A stretch of DNA of 64,000 bases from PNOJ01 sp016706845 (GCA_016706845.1 JADJIV010000005.1:1-64000); one strand, 5' to 3'. Positions 28,611 to 37,937 are shown, counted from the stretch's first letter. Numbers and translations: made by a program. Notes: generated by a model from the letters alone, not told the origin.

Positions 28611-29606
28611 TCAGGAGACCATGGACGCACTGGTGCCGCCCTTTCCAAGCGTGATGACGCCCTCGTCCATCAGGCGGCGCACGACGGCCACCATCTTCGA
28701 CTGGGCCTCCTCCACGTCGGTCAGCGGGACGGCCCCCATGTACTCCATGTCCTCCTTGATGCTCACGGTCGCGCGCTTGGACATGTTGCGGAAGATCTTC
28801 TCCTGGATGTTCTGCGGGGTCCCCTTGAGCGCCAGCGCCAGGTCCTTGCCCGGGACCTCCTTGAGCACGTCCTGGATGTAGCGGTCGTCCAGGTTGATCA
28901 GGTCCTCGAAGACGAACATCAGGTTCTTGATGTCGTTGGCGCACTCGTCGTCGATCTCGCGCATGTCGTCGATGATCTCGAGCCAGCTCTCCTGGTCGAT
29001 CTCGTTCAGCAGCGCGGCCACCTGCTTGCGCCCGCCGAACTTCTTGGTGTCGCTGGAGTACTCGCCCTGCACCGCGGCGCTGACGATGGTCTCCACGACG
29101 CGCAGGGCCTCGCGGCTGGGCTTGTCCAGGATCGCCATGCGGTGGGCGATGCTGCCCTGCAGGGAGGGCGGCATCAGCTTCATGATCGGGCCGCTGAAGC
29201 GCGGGTCCACGTGGGACAGCACCAGGGCGATGGTCTGCGCGTTCTCGTTCTTGAGGTAGTTCATGACGGTCAGCGCGTCGACCTTCTTGAGGTTGTCGAA
29301 GCCGGCCAGCTCGCTGTAGCCGGTGGCGCGGTTCATGACCGAGTCGGCGGAGCGCTTGCCGAGCGCCTCCTCCAGGATCTCCAGGGCCGAGTTCTCGCCG
29401 CCGAACTCCACGCCCGCCGACTTGCGCCGCAGGTCGACGAAGTTCTCGATCGCCTGCGCCTTGTCCGCGGCGTCGACCATCTTGATTTCGGAGATCTCGG
29501 CCGTGATCCGGTCGATCATCTCCTCGGGCAGCCGCTTCATGATCTGGCCCGCCACCTTGGGGCCGAGGGAGATCATGAGGATCGCGATCTCGCGCATCGT
29601 GGTCAC
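28611..29606 (-). CDS. fliG: Flagellar motor switch protein FliG
   Basis: FliG is the rotor protein that meets the stator. The 331 residues have the three armadillo-like domains, with AILMISLGPKVAGQIMKRLPEEMI at the N-terminus, the EHPQ-equivalent region NENAQTIALVLSHVDPRFS in the middle domain, and the torque helix DDRYIQDVLKEVPGKDLALALKG with conserved charges. FliG-M to FliG-C linker Gly residues are present. The gene lies between fliF and fliH. Confidence 0.97.
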   Translation of the reverse strand: MTTMREIAILMISLGPKVAGQIMKRLPEEMIDRITAEISEIKMVDAADKAQAIENFVDLRRKSAGVEFGGENSALEILEEALGKRSADSVMNRATGYSELAGFDNLKKVDALTVMNYLKNENAQTIALVLSHVDPRFSGPIMKLMPPSLQGSIAHRMAILDKPSREALRVVETIVSAAVQGEYSSDTKKFGGRKQVAALLNEIDQESWLEIIDDMREIDDECANDIKNLMFVFEDLINLDDRYIQDVLKEVPGKDLALALKGTPQNIQEKIFRNMSKRATVSIKEDMEYMGAVPLTDVEEAQSKMVAVVRRLMDEGVITLGKGGTSASMVS

Positions 29607-29618
29607 GTCGGCACCTCT

Positions 29619-31129
29619 CTAGCCGCGCGGGGACGCCGCGGCGCCCTCGGCTTCGTGGACCCAGGCCTGGACGAGGTCGGCGATCTCCTGCGGGCTGGCG
29701 CCGGCGTAGTCGCGGATCTCCTTCAGCTTGTTCTCGGTGCTGGTCACGCTCTCGTCGGTGTCGAGCAGGTCCGACTTCGTCTCGGTGAACTCCTCGCGGG
29801 TCACGCCCTGCGGGATCAGCTGCTGGCCCATCATGTCGCCCAGGGCCTTCTTGAGGCGCAGCGCCATGAACAGGGCCAGGCCGAACAGCAGGACCTTGCC
29901 GATCACCTGCGGCAGGGAGCCCGGCAGCGGCAGGCCGACCAGGCCGCCCTTCTCCGCCTCCTCCTCTTCCGGCGCCCGGAACTGCATGTTGACGACCTCG
30001 ATCCGGTCGCCCCGCTCCGCGCTCAGCCCCACGGCGGTGGTCACGACGCGCTGGATCTGCTGCAGCTCCTCGTCGCTCAGCGGGCTGTAGACGGGGGCCG
30101 CGTCCCCCTGCGCCTCCGCGTAGCGGCCGTCCACGAAGACCGCCACGGACATGGACTTCACGTCGCCCACCTCGCCGACGACCGTCTCGACGACCTCGTT
30201 GATCTCGTAGTTGGTGACCGACGTCTCGTTGGTGCCGTCCTGCGCGCCGCTGGCCTCGCTGCGCTCCTCGCTGCGCACCACGGTCTTCTCGGGATCGAAG
30301 CTGTGCCGCTGCTGCTCGAGGCGGTCGAAGTCGAGCGTGGCGTCGACCCTGACGATGGAGCGGCCGGGGCCCAGGACGCGGGCCAGCATGGTCTCGGCCT
30401 TCTCGGTCAGGTAGGCGTCGACCTCCTTCTTCAGGGCCAGCTGCCCCTCGGACTGGCCGTAGCCCTCGCCCTCGTAGCTCTCCGACAGCACGACGCCGTA
30501 CTGGTCGAGCACCGCGACGTTCGGCAGCTCGAGGCCCTCGACGCTGCCGAGACCAGGCTCTGGATGCCGCGGATCTGGTTGGGGGACAGCACGCTGCTCT
30601 GGCCGAGCGTCAGCACGACCGAAGCCGTGGCCGGCGACTGCATCTTCTTGAAGATCGAGGGCTTGGGCATCACCAGGTGGATGCGGGCGGCGCGGATCCC
30701 CTGGATCGTCTCGATGGTCTTGGTCAGCTCACCCTCGAGCGCCCGCTTGTAGTTGACGTTCTGCAGGAACTCGGTCATGCCGTACTGCTTGCCGTCGAAG
30801 ATGCCCCAGCCGACGGTGCCGCTCGAGGGGATGCCCTTGGCCGAGAGGTCGACCCGCAGCTTGTGGACCTCGCCCTCGGGCACCAGGATGGTCGTGCCGC
30901 CGTCGGTGAGCTCGGATTCGACGTTCTTCTTGTTCAGTTCGGAGATCGCCAGCGACGCGTCCTCGGGCGAGAGGTTGGTGAACAGGACGGTCTTCTCCTC
31001 GCTCTTGAGCCACGCCCCGAACATGCCCACGCTCAGGACCCCGGCGGCGACGATCGCCAGCATCAGGATCTTCTGGTTGAACGTGAAGCGGTCCGTGAAG
31101 ACCTTCAAGGAGTCCAGCAGTTGCCTCAT
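29619..31129 (-). CDS. fliF: Flagellar MS-ring protein FliF (one frame break)
   Basis: FliF makes the MS-ring in the inner membrane. The first part (31129-30550) has a membrane helix (ILMLAIVAAGVLSVGMFGAWL) and the two ring-building motifs with YGMTEFLQNVNYKRALEGELTKTI and ARIHLVMPKPSIF. The second part continues one frame away with LPNVAVLDQYGVVLS, a ring-building motif 3, the second membrane helix (VLLFGLALFMALRLKK) and a FliG-binding tail. The break is near 30550. The restored length of about 503 residues is normal. Confidence 0.95.
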
Positions 31130-31184
31130 GTCGCGTCCTCAGCTCCTCCGTGAGCGCCGCTGCGGCGCAGTGTCCTCGATCCGA

Positions 31185-31496
31185 TCACATCTGCATCTGC
31201 ATGACCTGCTGGTAGCTCTCCAGCAGGCGGTTGCGGACCTCGAGCATCAGTTCGAAGGCCAGCTGGGCCTCCTCCGCCGCGACCATGACGTCGTGGACCT
31301 CGCCCACCTGGCCGGTGACGGCCCCTTCGACCATGTCGTTGCGGTGCGTCTGGGCGCGGTCCACCGACTGGACGGCGTTCTTCAGCGCGTCGGCGAAGCT
31401 GGCGCCGCCCGACGGCGCCGCCGGCACCGCCGCCGCGCCGCCGTAGGCCAGGCGCGGATCGATCGTCCCGGGCATCTTCAAGCTGGTGATGGCCAC
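31185..31496 (-). CDS. fliE: Flagellar hook-basal body complex protein FliE
   Basis: FliE joins the MS-ring to the rod. The 103 residues show the family run SFADALKNAVQSVDRAQTHRNDMVEGAVTGQVGEVHDVMVAAEEAQLAFELMLEVRNRLLESYQQVMQM in outline, ending in MQM. Length and its place between flgC and fliF are typical. Confidence 0.95.
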   Translation of the reverse strand: MAITSLKMPGTIDPRLAYGGAAAVPAAPSGGASFADALKNAVQSVDRAQTHRNDMVEGAVTGQVGEVHDVMVAAEEAQLAFELMLEVRNRLLESYQQVMQMQM

Positions 31497-31510
31497 ATCG
31501 TTCCCCCCGG

Positions 31511-32020
31511 TCAGATGTCCAGGGCCTTGCCGAACATGTCCTTGGCGGTCTGCACCGCCGAGACGTTCGCCTCGTAGGCGCGGCTCGCCGTGATCATGTC
31601 CACCATCTCGGTGATGACGTTGACGTTGGGCATCAGCACGTAGCCGTCCTGGTCCGCGTCCGGGTGCCCCGGGTCGTAGACGACCTTGAACTCCGACGCG
31701 TCGGGCGACACTTCGACGCCGGTCTCGACCCCGCGCGGCATGAGGGCGCCGCCGGAGGCGCCGGCGCCGGCGAGGTGGGCGCGGTGGGTGCGGGACAGCT
31801 CGCTCCCCCCCCGCTGCTCGGGAGCCGGCAGGGCCCGGGCGCCGAGGCGCTCGGACAGGGTCTGCTCGAAGACCACGCGCTCGCGCCGGTAAGGCGTGCC
31901 GTCGGCGGTCCGCGTCGTCTCGGCATTGGCAAGATTCTTGGCGACCGTGTCCATTTTCGTGCGCATGCCGGACAGGCCGGTGCCGCTGATGTGGATGGAT
32001 CCGAAGAGTCCGTCGCTCAC
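31511..32020 (-). CDS. flgC: Flagellar basal-body rod protein FlgC
   Basis: FlgC is a proximal rod protein. The 169 residues have the paired D0 segments: ISGTGLSGMRTKMDTVAKNLANAETTRTADGTPYRRE at the N-terminus, and DPGHPDADQDGYVLMPNVNVITEMVDMITASRAYEANVSAVQTAKDMFGKALDI at the C-terminus (in outline). A Gly/Ala-rich insert near residues 60-90 makes it longer than the usual 135-150 residues. Confidence 0.96.
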   Translation of the reverse strand: MSDGLFGSIHISGTGLSGMRTKMDTVAKNLANAETTRTADGTPYRRERVVFEQTLSERLGARALPAPEQRGGSELSRTHRAHLAGAGASGGALMPRGVETGVEVSPDASEFKVVYDPGHPDADQDGYVLMPNVNVITEMVDMITASRAYEANVSAVQTAKDMFGKALDI

Positions 32021-32037
32021 GTCACCCTCCCCTTACG

Positions 32038-32451
32038 CTAGCGGACGCGGCCGCCGATGGCCTCGCGCAGCTGCGTGTACCTCATGCTCAGGACCCGGGT
32101 CGCCAGGCGGTAGGACAGGTCGGTCGTCGCCAGGCGGGTCATCTCCCGGTCCACGTCCACGTCGTTGATGCCGTTGTCGTAGTCGCCGTTCTGCTCGGCG
32201 ACCTCTCCCTCGGTGTCTTCGAGGCTGCGCCGGCCCACGGGCAGGTGCGCGTCGTGGGTCCGGGACCCGGCGAGGGCCCTGCCCTCGGCCTTGCGCAGCA
32301 GGTCCTCGAAGCGGTATTCCTGGGCGCGGTAGCCCTGGGTCTCCACGTTGGCGATGTTCTCCGAGACCACCCGCTGGCGACGGGAATAGACGGTCAGCGC
32401 CTTCTTCAGGTCGCCGAGGTGGGCCCGGTCGAAAATCGTGGTGGCCATCAT
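32038..32451 (-). CDS. flgB: Flagellar basal-body rod protein FlgB
   Basis: FlgB is the most proximal rod protein. The 137 residues contain VYSRRQRVVSENIANVETQGYRAQEYRFEDLL near the N-terminus and DVDREMTRLATTDLSYRLATRVLSMRYTQLREAI at the C-terminus. Two adjacent ATG codons (32451, 32448) may serve as start behind a GGAGGCGGG site. It opens the canonical flgB-flgC-fliE run. Confidence 0.95.
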   Translation of the reverse strand: MMATTIFDRAHLGDLKKALTVYSRRQRVVSENIANVETQGYRAQEYRFEDLLRKAEGRALAGSRTHDAHLPVGRRSLEDTEGEVAEQNGDYDNGINDVDVDREMTRLATTDLSYRLATRVLSMRYTQLREAIGGRVR

Positions 32452-32541
32452 GGTCGTCCCGCCCGCCTCCCGTAGAAGTGGATCCCGGTCTGCCGGGTCC
32501 CCATCACCTATCAAGTTCCGTTCCCGGCAGCCGGCCGGGGG

Positions 32542-32940
32542 CTAGAGACCGCCCCTGGCCATCTCCAGGAACAGCCGGTCGTTCTCCGCCTCGGCCATCA
32601 GGATCTCCTCGATGAGGCCCCCGAGATCCTGCAGCACCTGCTGCAGGTCGGCGGCCGCCGGCAGCCGCTCCCCGCGGTGGCGGCCCTGCCAGCTGCGGCG
32701 CGGCGCGATCAGGAGCCGCTCCAGGCGCGCGACCTCGTCGAGGCGGTCCCGCTTGGCCGCCAGGACGCGTCGCACGGCGGCGAGGCTCTCGCCGCGCCGG
32801 ATCATGGCCGCCTGCTCACGGGAGAGCTGCAGCACCTCGACGTACAGCTCCCGCTCCCGGGCGTAGAGCTTCAGCAGGGCCGGCACGGGCGATTCCCCGA
32901 CGGCCGTGCCATCAGCGGGGACTGTCGTGAGCATCGTCAT
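32542..32940 (-). CDS. FlgN-like coiled-coil protein (second copy in the locus)
   Basis: A 132-residue, mostly helical protein with ALLKLYARERELYVEVLQLSREQAAMIRRGESLAAVRRVLAAKRDRLDEVARLE, which follows the FlgN pattern of an early helix pair binding hook-filament junction proteins. It is clearly different from the flgN gene beside flgK at 45.4 kb. Start ATG 32940 has an AAAGGAGG site and overlaps the preceding secreted-protein gene by 29 bases. Role is inferred: an export chaperone or a regulator of early assembly. Confidence 0.6.
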   Translation of the reverse strand: MTMLTTVPADGTAVGESPVPALLKLYARERELYVEVLQLSREQAAMIRRGESLAAVRRVLAAKRDRLDEVARLERLLIAPRRSWQGRHRGERLPAAADLQQVLQDLGGLIEEILMAEAENDRLFLEMARGGL

Positions 32941-33993
32941 GGCGCACGGCCTCCTTTCCCACGCTGGCGAGCTGGTCGGCGGTGCCGGCGAGGGCCACGG
33001 CCCGCAACTGCCAGGGTGCGACCGGGGCCGCGCCGGCGCTGCGCCGGTAGAGATCCGCCGCGCCCGCATAGTCGCCGTCGCGCAGGGCGAAATTGGCGAG
33101 CTGGTAGCTGGCCCACAGCGGCGCTTCGCCGACCGTCTGGACGGCCAGCATCCCGTAGAGGATCGCTGCGGCGCCGCCGTGATCGGCCATGTACAGGCCG
33201 TCCGGCAGGGCTCGCGCCACCCAGACCCGCTGCCAGCCCTCCAGGTCCGCAGTGTTCTGCGCGCCGGAGACCAGGCGCAGCAGCAGCGGCACCGTCTCGA
33301 CGCGCCGGCCTTCGGCCACCAGGCAGTAGGACTGCCAGAACAGCAGCGCGGGCGTGAGCCGCTCGGGCTGGGAGGAAGCCTGGGTCAGCAGCCGCCGCAG
33401 GTTCGTGCGGTCGTTGCGGGCCAGGAAGTGGCGGTAGGCGACGACGGCCGCGCCCTCGTTGGCGGACAGGTCTGCGGCCGCCAGCAGGTCGCGGCAGCGT
33501 TCGTCGATGCGCAGGGAATCGCCCGACAGCACGGCCGTGGCGAACATCTCGTGGGCCAGCGGCCCGACCGGCAGCGCCAGGCCGGCGGCCTGCTGCGCGG
33601 TGCCGTACCACTGCAGGGCCGTCTCGTACTCGCCGACGTCGCGGTAGCCGCGGGCCGCCGCCAGGGCGGAGCCTCGGTCCGGTAGCTCGAGGCGTCCCAG
33701 GCGTCGGTCAGCGCGCGCTCGCGCGCCCGCAACTCGCGGACCGTCAGGGCGGCCAGCCGCTCGGGATCGCCCTGGGTCAGGGCCTCGCGCGGCGAAAGAC
33801 CCAGCGGGTACAACCGGGAAGGCACGCTGTCGGCCGCCGCGGCGGCCAGTTCCTGGACCCAGCAGCCGTAGCCCAGGACCGACATGGGAGTCAGGTCGTC
33901 GTCGGCGCGGGCGATCCCGGCCGGCATCACGGACAGGAACGCGATCCAAACCAGGGGACCGGTGATCCGGAAGGGAATTGGGCGGCGGCGCAT
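32912..33993 (-). CDS. Secreted helical-repeat (TPR-like) protein at the head of the flgB block (frame-broken)
   Basis: A protein of about 360 residues with an N-terminal signal peptide (ITGPLVWIAFLSVMPAGIARA) and then helical pairs such as YRDVGEYETALQWYGTAQQA, ALLFWQSYCLVAEGRRVETVP, ASYQLANFALRDGDYAGAADLYRRSA, which look like TPR or Sel1-type repeats. It should be periplasmic or outer-membrane associated. The frame changes near 33675 (after WDASSYRTE). It lies directly ahead of the FlgN-like gene and flgB, with a weak sigma-54-type element upstream. I know no characterised homologue. Confidence 0.65.
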
Positions 33994-34042
33994 GATTTTC
34001 GTGCTCCTGGAGGGGGTACCACGCCTTTCCCCCCTTCCGGTC

Positions 34043-34057
34043 GCAAGGGTCATGCCC
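34043..34057 (-). promoter_or_regulatory. Sigma-54-like promoter for the flgB block
   Basis: On the minus strand GGGCAT-gaccc-TTGC has the required GG and GC dinucleotides 10 bases apart and lies 50 bases upstream of the secreted repeat-protein gene. It matches TGGCAC-N5-TTGC at 8 of 10 positions. Confidence 0.45.
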
Positions 34058-34106
34058 TCGGCTCCGTCCGCGAATCCGTCATTCCGCATGCCGTACTGCG
34101 CTTGGG

Positions 34107-34237
34107 TCCGCACATCGTGCGGTGACAGGGGTGTCCTGCAGGCCCTGTAGCCAGGATGGCGAAAGGGCCGAAAGGCCAAGCGCTCCGGGCACACGATGTG
34201 CCCGGAGCGCGTCCCCTGTCACCGCACGATGTACGGA
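34107..34237. repeat. Nested inverted-repeat element between the regulator gene and the flgB block
   Basis: A 20-base perfect inverted repeat (34112-34131 with 34213-34232), extended by four more matching pairs outside one mismatch, encloses 80 bases. Inside are a perfect 14-bp hairpin with a 3-base loop (34180-34210) and a GGCC-GAAA-GGCC hairpin (34166-34177) with a GNRA-type tetraloop. Each outer arm is itself almost palindromic (CCGCAC-atc-GTGCGG). The element begins 3 bases after the regulator stop codon. It has no T-tract. It could be a transcription terminator, a structured RNA or a small palindromic mobile element. Confidence 0.6.
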
Positions 34238-34239
34238 TT

Positions 34240-35679
34240 CTAAGACTCGGCTTCTTCGGAGAGGTCGTCGTGCGGACCGCCGTACTGCTTCAGCTTCTCC
34301 CGCAGCGTCTGCCGCGAGATGCCGAGGATCCGCGCGGCCTGCGACTTGTTGTTGGCTGTCTTGTCGAGCGTGTAGAGGATCTGCCGCTGCTCGACTTCGG
34401 CCAGGGTGACCAGCCCGGCGTCGGGGCCGCAGGTCGCCTCGGCGACGGTGCGCGGGTCGCGGCCGTCGGTGACGTGGGAGGGGAAGTGCTCCGCGCGCAG
34501 CTCCGCGGGCTCCTCCAGGATCATGATGCGCTTGAGCACGTTGCGCATCTCGCGCACGTTGCCGGGCCAGGGGTAGCGCTGCAGCACCGCCACCAGCGCC
34601 GGGTCCGGCGCGGCCGCGGCGAGGCCGAGGCTGGTGTTGAACTCGCGGACGAAGTGGCCCAGCAGCACGCCGACGTCGTCGGGCCGCTCGCGCAGGGGGG
34701 GGATGTCCACTTCCACCACCTGGAGGCGGTAGTAGAGGTCGTTGCGGAAGGCGCCCTCGCGGATGGCCGCCTCGAGGTCGCGATTGGTGGCGGCCACCAC
34801 GCGGGCGTGGACCTGCTGCTCCTCCTTGCCGCCCACGCGGCGGAAGGTCCGGTTCTCGATGACACGCAGCAGCCGGCTCTGCAGCAGGAAGCCCATTTCG
34901 CCGATCTCGTCCAGGAAGATGGTGCCGTTGGCGGCGAGTTCGAACAGGCCCTCCTTGCGCGATTTGGCGTCGGTGAAGGCGCCCTTTTCGTGGCCCATCA
35001 GCTCGCTCTCGAGCAGGGTCTCGGGCACGGCCGCGCAGTTGATCTCCATGAAGGGCTCGCGCGCGTTCTCGCTCGTCTCGTGGATGGCGCGGGCGACGAT
35101 CTCCTTGCCGCTGCCCGATTCGCCGCGGATCAGGATCGAGGTGTCGTTGCCGGCGCGGCTCTGGCCGACCTTCTCCAGGAGGTCGGCGATGCGGCGCAGC
35201 CCGGGGCAGGCCCGGATCATGTCCATGTAGTAGGTGCTGCCGACGTGCGCCGCGGCGCCGCGGCGCTGGCGAGGCGACGGCGCCTCGCCGGCCGCGTCGG
35301 CCGTGTCCTGGACGCGGGTCGCCTTGAGGGCCGCGGCGACCTGCTTGCGCATGACGCTCAGCTTGAAAGGCTTCTGGATGAAGTCGTAGGCGCCCAGGCG
35401 CATGCACTCCACGGCCGTGTCGACGTCGCCGTAGGCCGTCATCATCAGGACCGGCGTGGCCCGTCCCGTGTTGCGCAGCGCCTGCAGCAGCTCGAGTCCG
35501 GACACGTTGGGCATCTTGAGGTCGGTGACCACCAGGTCGAAACCGCCGCCGTGCAGGCGCGCCAGGGCCTCCTCCCCCGTCTCGGCCGTCTCGGTCGCGA
35601 AACCGTCGGCGGCCAGAGCCTCGGCCACGGACATGCGGATGGCGGCCTCGTCGTCCACGATCAGGATCCTGTGGCTCAT
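34240..35679 (-). CDS. NtrC-family response regulator of the flagellar locus
   Basis: A 479-residue sigma-54 activator. The receiver domain has LIVDDEA, the phospho-acceptor Asp53 in VTDLKMP, MMTAYGD and the Lys in IQKPF. The AAA+ domain has Walker A GESGSGKE and Walker B GTIFLDEIGEMG, and the C-terminus has a Fis-type HTH (NKSQAARILGISRQTLREKLKQYG). The sigma-54 contact loop reads GAFTDA instead of GAFTGA. It overlaps its kinase gene as ATGA, and its place beside flgM and fliC resembles FlrC/FleR, the activators of middle flagellar genes. The sigma-54 promoters in this window are likely targets. Confidence 0.92.
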   Translation of the reverse strand: MSHRILIVDDEAAIRMSVAEALAADGFATETAETGEEALARLHGGGFDLVVTDLKMPNVSGLELLQALRNTGRATPVLMMTAYGDVDTAVECMRLGAYDFIQKPFKLSVMRKQVAAALKATRVQDTADAAGEAPSPRQRRGAAAHVGSTYYMDMIRACPGLRRIADLLEKVGQSRAGNDTSILIRGESGSGKEIVARAIHETSENAREPFMEINCAAVPETLLESELMGHEKGAFTDAKSRKEGLFELAANGTIFLDEIGEMGFLLQSRLLRVIENRTFRRVGGKEEQQVHARVVAATNRDLEAAIREGAFRNDLYYRLQVVEVDIPPLRERPDDVGVLLGHFVREFNTSLGLAAAAPDPALVAVLQRYPWPGNVREMRNVLKRIMILEEPAELRAEHFPSHVTDGRDPRTVAEATCGPDAGLVTLAEVEQRQILYTLDKTANNKSQAARILGISRQTLREKLKQYGGPHDDLSEEAES

Positions 35680-37937
35680 GTCGACTCCTGTTCTCGGGCT
35701 TGGGCGCCGGCGTCGGCCGGCAGGAGGATCTCGAACACGGTGTCGCCGCCCTCGCGGCGGGCCCCGATCGCGCCGCGGTGGGCCGCGACGATCTTGCGGC
35801 AGAGCGAGAGGCCCAGTCCGGTGCCGGCGCTCTTGGTCGTGAAGAAGGGGCGGAAGAGCTTGTCGAGGTCCGCCGGCGCGAAGCCGGGGCCGCGGTCCCG
35901 CACCGCCAGGCGGCAGGCCGGGGCCACGCGCGAGGCGCCGGTATCGGCATCGACCAGCTCGCGCGGCGCGACGCCCTCGAGCTCGACCACGACCTCGCTG
36001 CCGGCCGGCGCCGCGTCCAGGGCGTTGAGCAGCAGGTTCAGGAGCACCTGGGTGATCTGGGCCCCGTCGGCCGACAGCAGCACCGGCGAGTCGGGCAGGT
36101 CGGTCGCCAGGGAGACGTCGGCCTGCCGGGCCCGCGCCTCGGCGAGCTGCAGGCAGTCGCGCGCCAGGGGCGCGAGGTCGACGCGCGCCAGGTCGGGCTC
36201 GTAGGGGCGCACGTAGTTGAGCATGCGCGTGATGGTGGCGTTGATGCGGTCCACCTCGCCGGTGATCACGTCGAGGTAGCGGCGGCGGTGGTCGTCGGCG
36301 CCCAGGCTGTCGGCCAGCAGTTCCGCCTGGGCGCTCAGGCCCATCAGCGGGTTGCGGATCTCGTGCGCCAAGGTGGCGGACATTTCGACCAGGCCCTGCA
36401 GAGCGTCGGCGCGGCGCGTCTCGGCCGCCAGGCGCCGGGCCGGGCGCAGGTCCTCGAGCACGACCACCAGCCAGGTCTCGCCGGGCGTGCGGCCGCGCAT
36501 GGCGCTGGACTGCACGAGCACGGGCAGGGACTCGTCGCCGGCCCGCAGGAGCCGCCCCTCGGCGCGGAAGGTCTCGCCGCCCTCGCCGGCCAGGCGGGAC
36601 AGCACCGTCCCCTCGCCAGGGTCCAGGCGCAGCCGGGCGTCGAGGCAGAGCTCGGGCAGATCCTCGAGGCGGAAGGCGTCGCGGCGGAAGAAACCCGCCG
36701 CCGCCCGCTCCCCGCCGGCGGCCCGGCCGCGCCCGATCCCGTAGTCGGGCTCCGCCACGATGCGCGCCGCCTCGGGCACGCCGGTCAGGAACTCGCGGGC
36801 CGTGCGGTTGCAGTAGACCGTGGCGCCCGTCTCGTCCAGGACCCAGATGCCGTTCTGGACCGTTTCGAGCACGCGGGAGTTGAAGGCGCCCAGTTCGCGC
36901 ATGCGGTCGAGGATCTGGGCCGACGCCACCTCTTCGGACAGGATGACCTGCACCGTGCGCAGGAAGGCCGGCACCGCGGCGGCTTCGCTTTCGCCGGGAT
37001 CGTAGCCGAGCAGCAGCAGGTAGCCCAGGCGCCGCCGCATGTGGTCCAGGGGCAGGGCGGTGACCGTCGGACCGGCATCGCCGGTCCGCAGCACGAGCAG
37101 GCCGTCGGGGTCCCCGTCCTCCTGCTCGCGCTCGAGGCGGTCCAGCACCCGCTCCCAGGCCGGGTCGTCCCACCGGTAGGTCTGGCGGGGGGCGAAGGGC
37201 GCGTCCGGGCCGGGACGCAGCACCAGGGCGGCACCCTCGGCGCCGATGAAGCCGGCCAGGGTCTTGAGGATGGACTCCAGCGTCAGGTCCCAGTTGCGCG
37301 CCGTGCTCAGCTCGCGGCCGAAGCTGTAGAGCAGCGCGAGCTGGTTCATGTGCCGGTTCAGGTCGAGGTTCGCCTGCTCGAGCCGCAGATGGGAATCCGC
37401 GAGGTCGGCGCCGGCGCGGGTCAGGTCGTCCTGGAGCCGCTTGTGGTGCTGCTTGAGGCGGCGGCTGGCGGACAGCTGCTGCTGGGCGAGCTGCCCGGAC
37501 TCCAGGCGGCGCGCGCCGCGCTCGACGGCTCGCGCGAGCTGGCGGCGCCAGACGTCGGGCGTCGCGCGCAGGGAAACGGCGTCGTGGAGGCCGGCCCGGT
37601 AGCAGGCCGCCAGCGCGTCCGCATCCGGATCGACCGCGCCGCGGTCGCCGTAGACCAGGACCAGCTCGCAATCCGGCAATTCCCGGCGCAGCGCGGCCAC
37701 GAGGTCGGGATCGGCGGCCGGCGTCGCGGCCGAGGGCGCGAGCAGGATCAGCGCGGCGGGAGCGGCGCCGAGCAGGCGGCGCACGGCTGCCGGCGTCGTG
37801 TCCGGCGTGCAGACCGGCTTAGCGGGCAGCCAGGGACCGTCCCAGGCAGCGCGTCCCGCCACGACCAACAGCAGGTCGGTGGGCGCCGGAACGCCGTCGT
37901 TCGCACTGCCGGGCTGGGAGGGTGGCGCGGGCGTCAT
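35676..37937 (-). CDS. Sensor histidine kinase paired with the flagellar NtrC-type regulator
   Basis: A cytosolic kinase of 753 residues. Order of parts: a divergent receiver-like N-terminus (about 1-150, without the acidic pocket), a coiled coil, a GAF-like domain (LLYSFGRELSTARNWDLTLESILKTLAGFIGAEGAALVLR), a PAS domain (LETVQNGIWVLDETGATVYCN), HisKA with the phospho-acceptor His near residue 525 in ATLAHEIRNPL, and HATPase_c (LLNLLLNALDAAP, DRGPGF, GTGLGLSLCRKI). There is no membrane helix, so the signal is internal, as in FlrB/FleS. Start ATG 37937. Confidence 0.9.
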   Translation of the reverse strand: MTPAPPSQPGSANDGVPAPTDLLLVVAGRAAWDGPWLPAKPVCTPDTTPAAVRRLLGAAPAALILLAPSAATPAADPDLVAALRRELPDCELVLVYGDRGAVDPDADALAACYRAGLHDAVSLRATPDVWRRQLARAVERGARRLESGQLAQQQLSASRRLKQHHKRLQDDLTRAGADLADSHLRLEQANLDLNRHMNQLALLYSFGRELSTARNWDLTLESILKTLAGFIGAEGAALVLRPGPDAPFAPRQTYRWDDPAWERVLDRLEREQEDGDPDGLLVLRTGDAGPTVTALPLDHMRRRLGYLLLLGYDPGESEAAAVPAFLRTVQVILSEEVASAQILDRMRELGAFNSRVLETVQNGIWVLDETGATVYCNRTAREFLTGVPEAARIVAEPDYGIGRGRAAGGERAAAGFFRRDAFRLEDLPELCLDARLRLDPGEGTVLSRLAGEGGETFRAEGRLLRAGDESLPVLVQSSAMRGRTPGETWLVVVLEDLRPARRLAAETRRADALQGLVEMSATLAHEIRNPLMGLSAQAELLADSLGADDHRRRYLDVITGEVDRINATITRMLNYVRPYEPDLARVDLAPLARDCLQLAEARARQADVSLATDLPDSPVLLSADGAQITQVLLNLLLNALDAAPAGSEVVVELEGVAPRELVDADTGASRVAPACRLAVRDRGPGFAPADLDKLFRPFFTTKSAGTGLGLSLCRKIVAAHRGAIGARREGGDTVFEILLPADAGAQAREQEST

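Noticed and set aside
28053..30752. 899-residue open frame on the plus strand over fliH, fliG and fliF
   Set aside because: Composition (Leu/Val/Asp/Arg/Gly with long low-complexity runs) is that of an antisense shadow in GC-rich DNA. The minus strand holds fliH-fliG-fliF with all motifs.
34107..34237. Standard Rho-independent terminator
   Set aside because: There is no T-tract on either strand after the hairpins, and the structure is far larger than needed.
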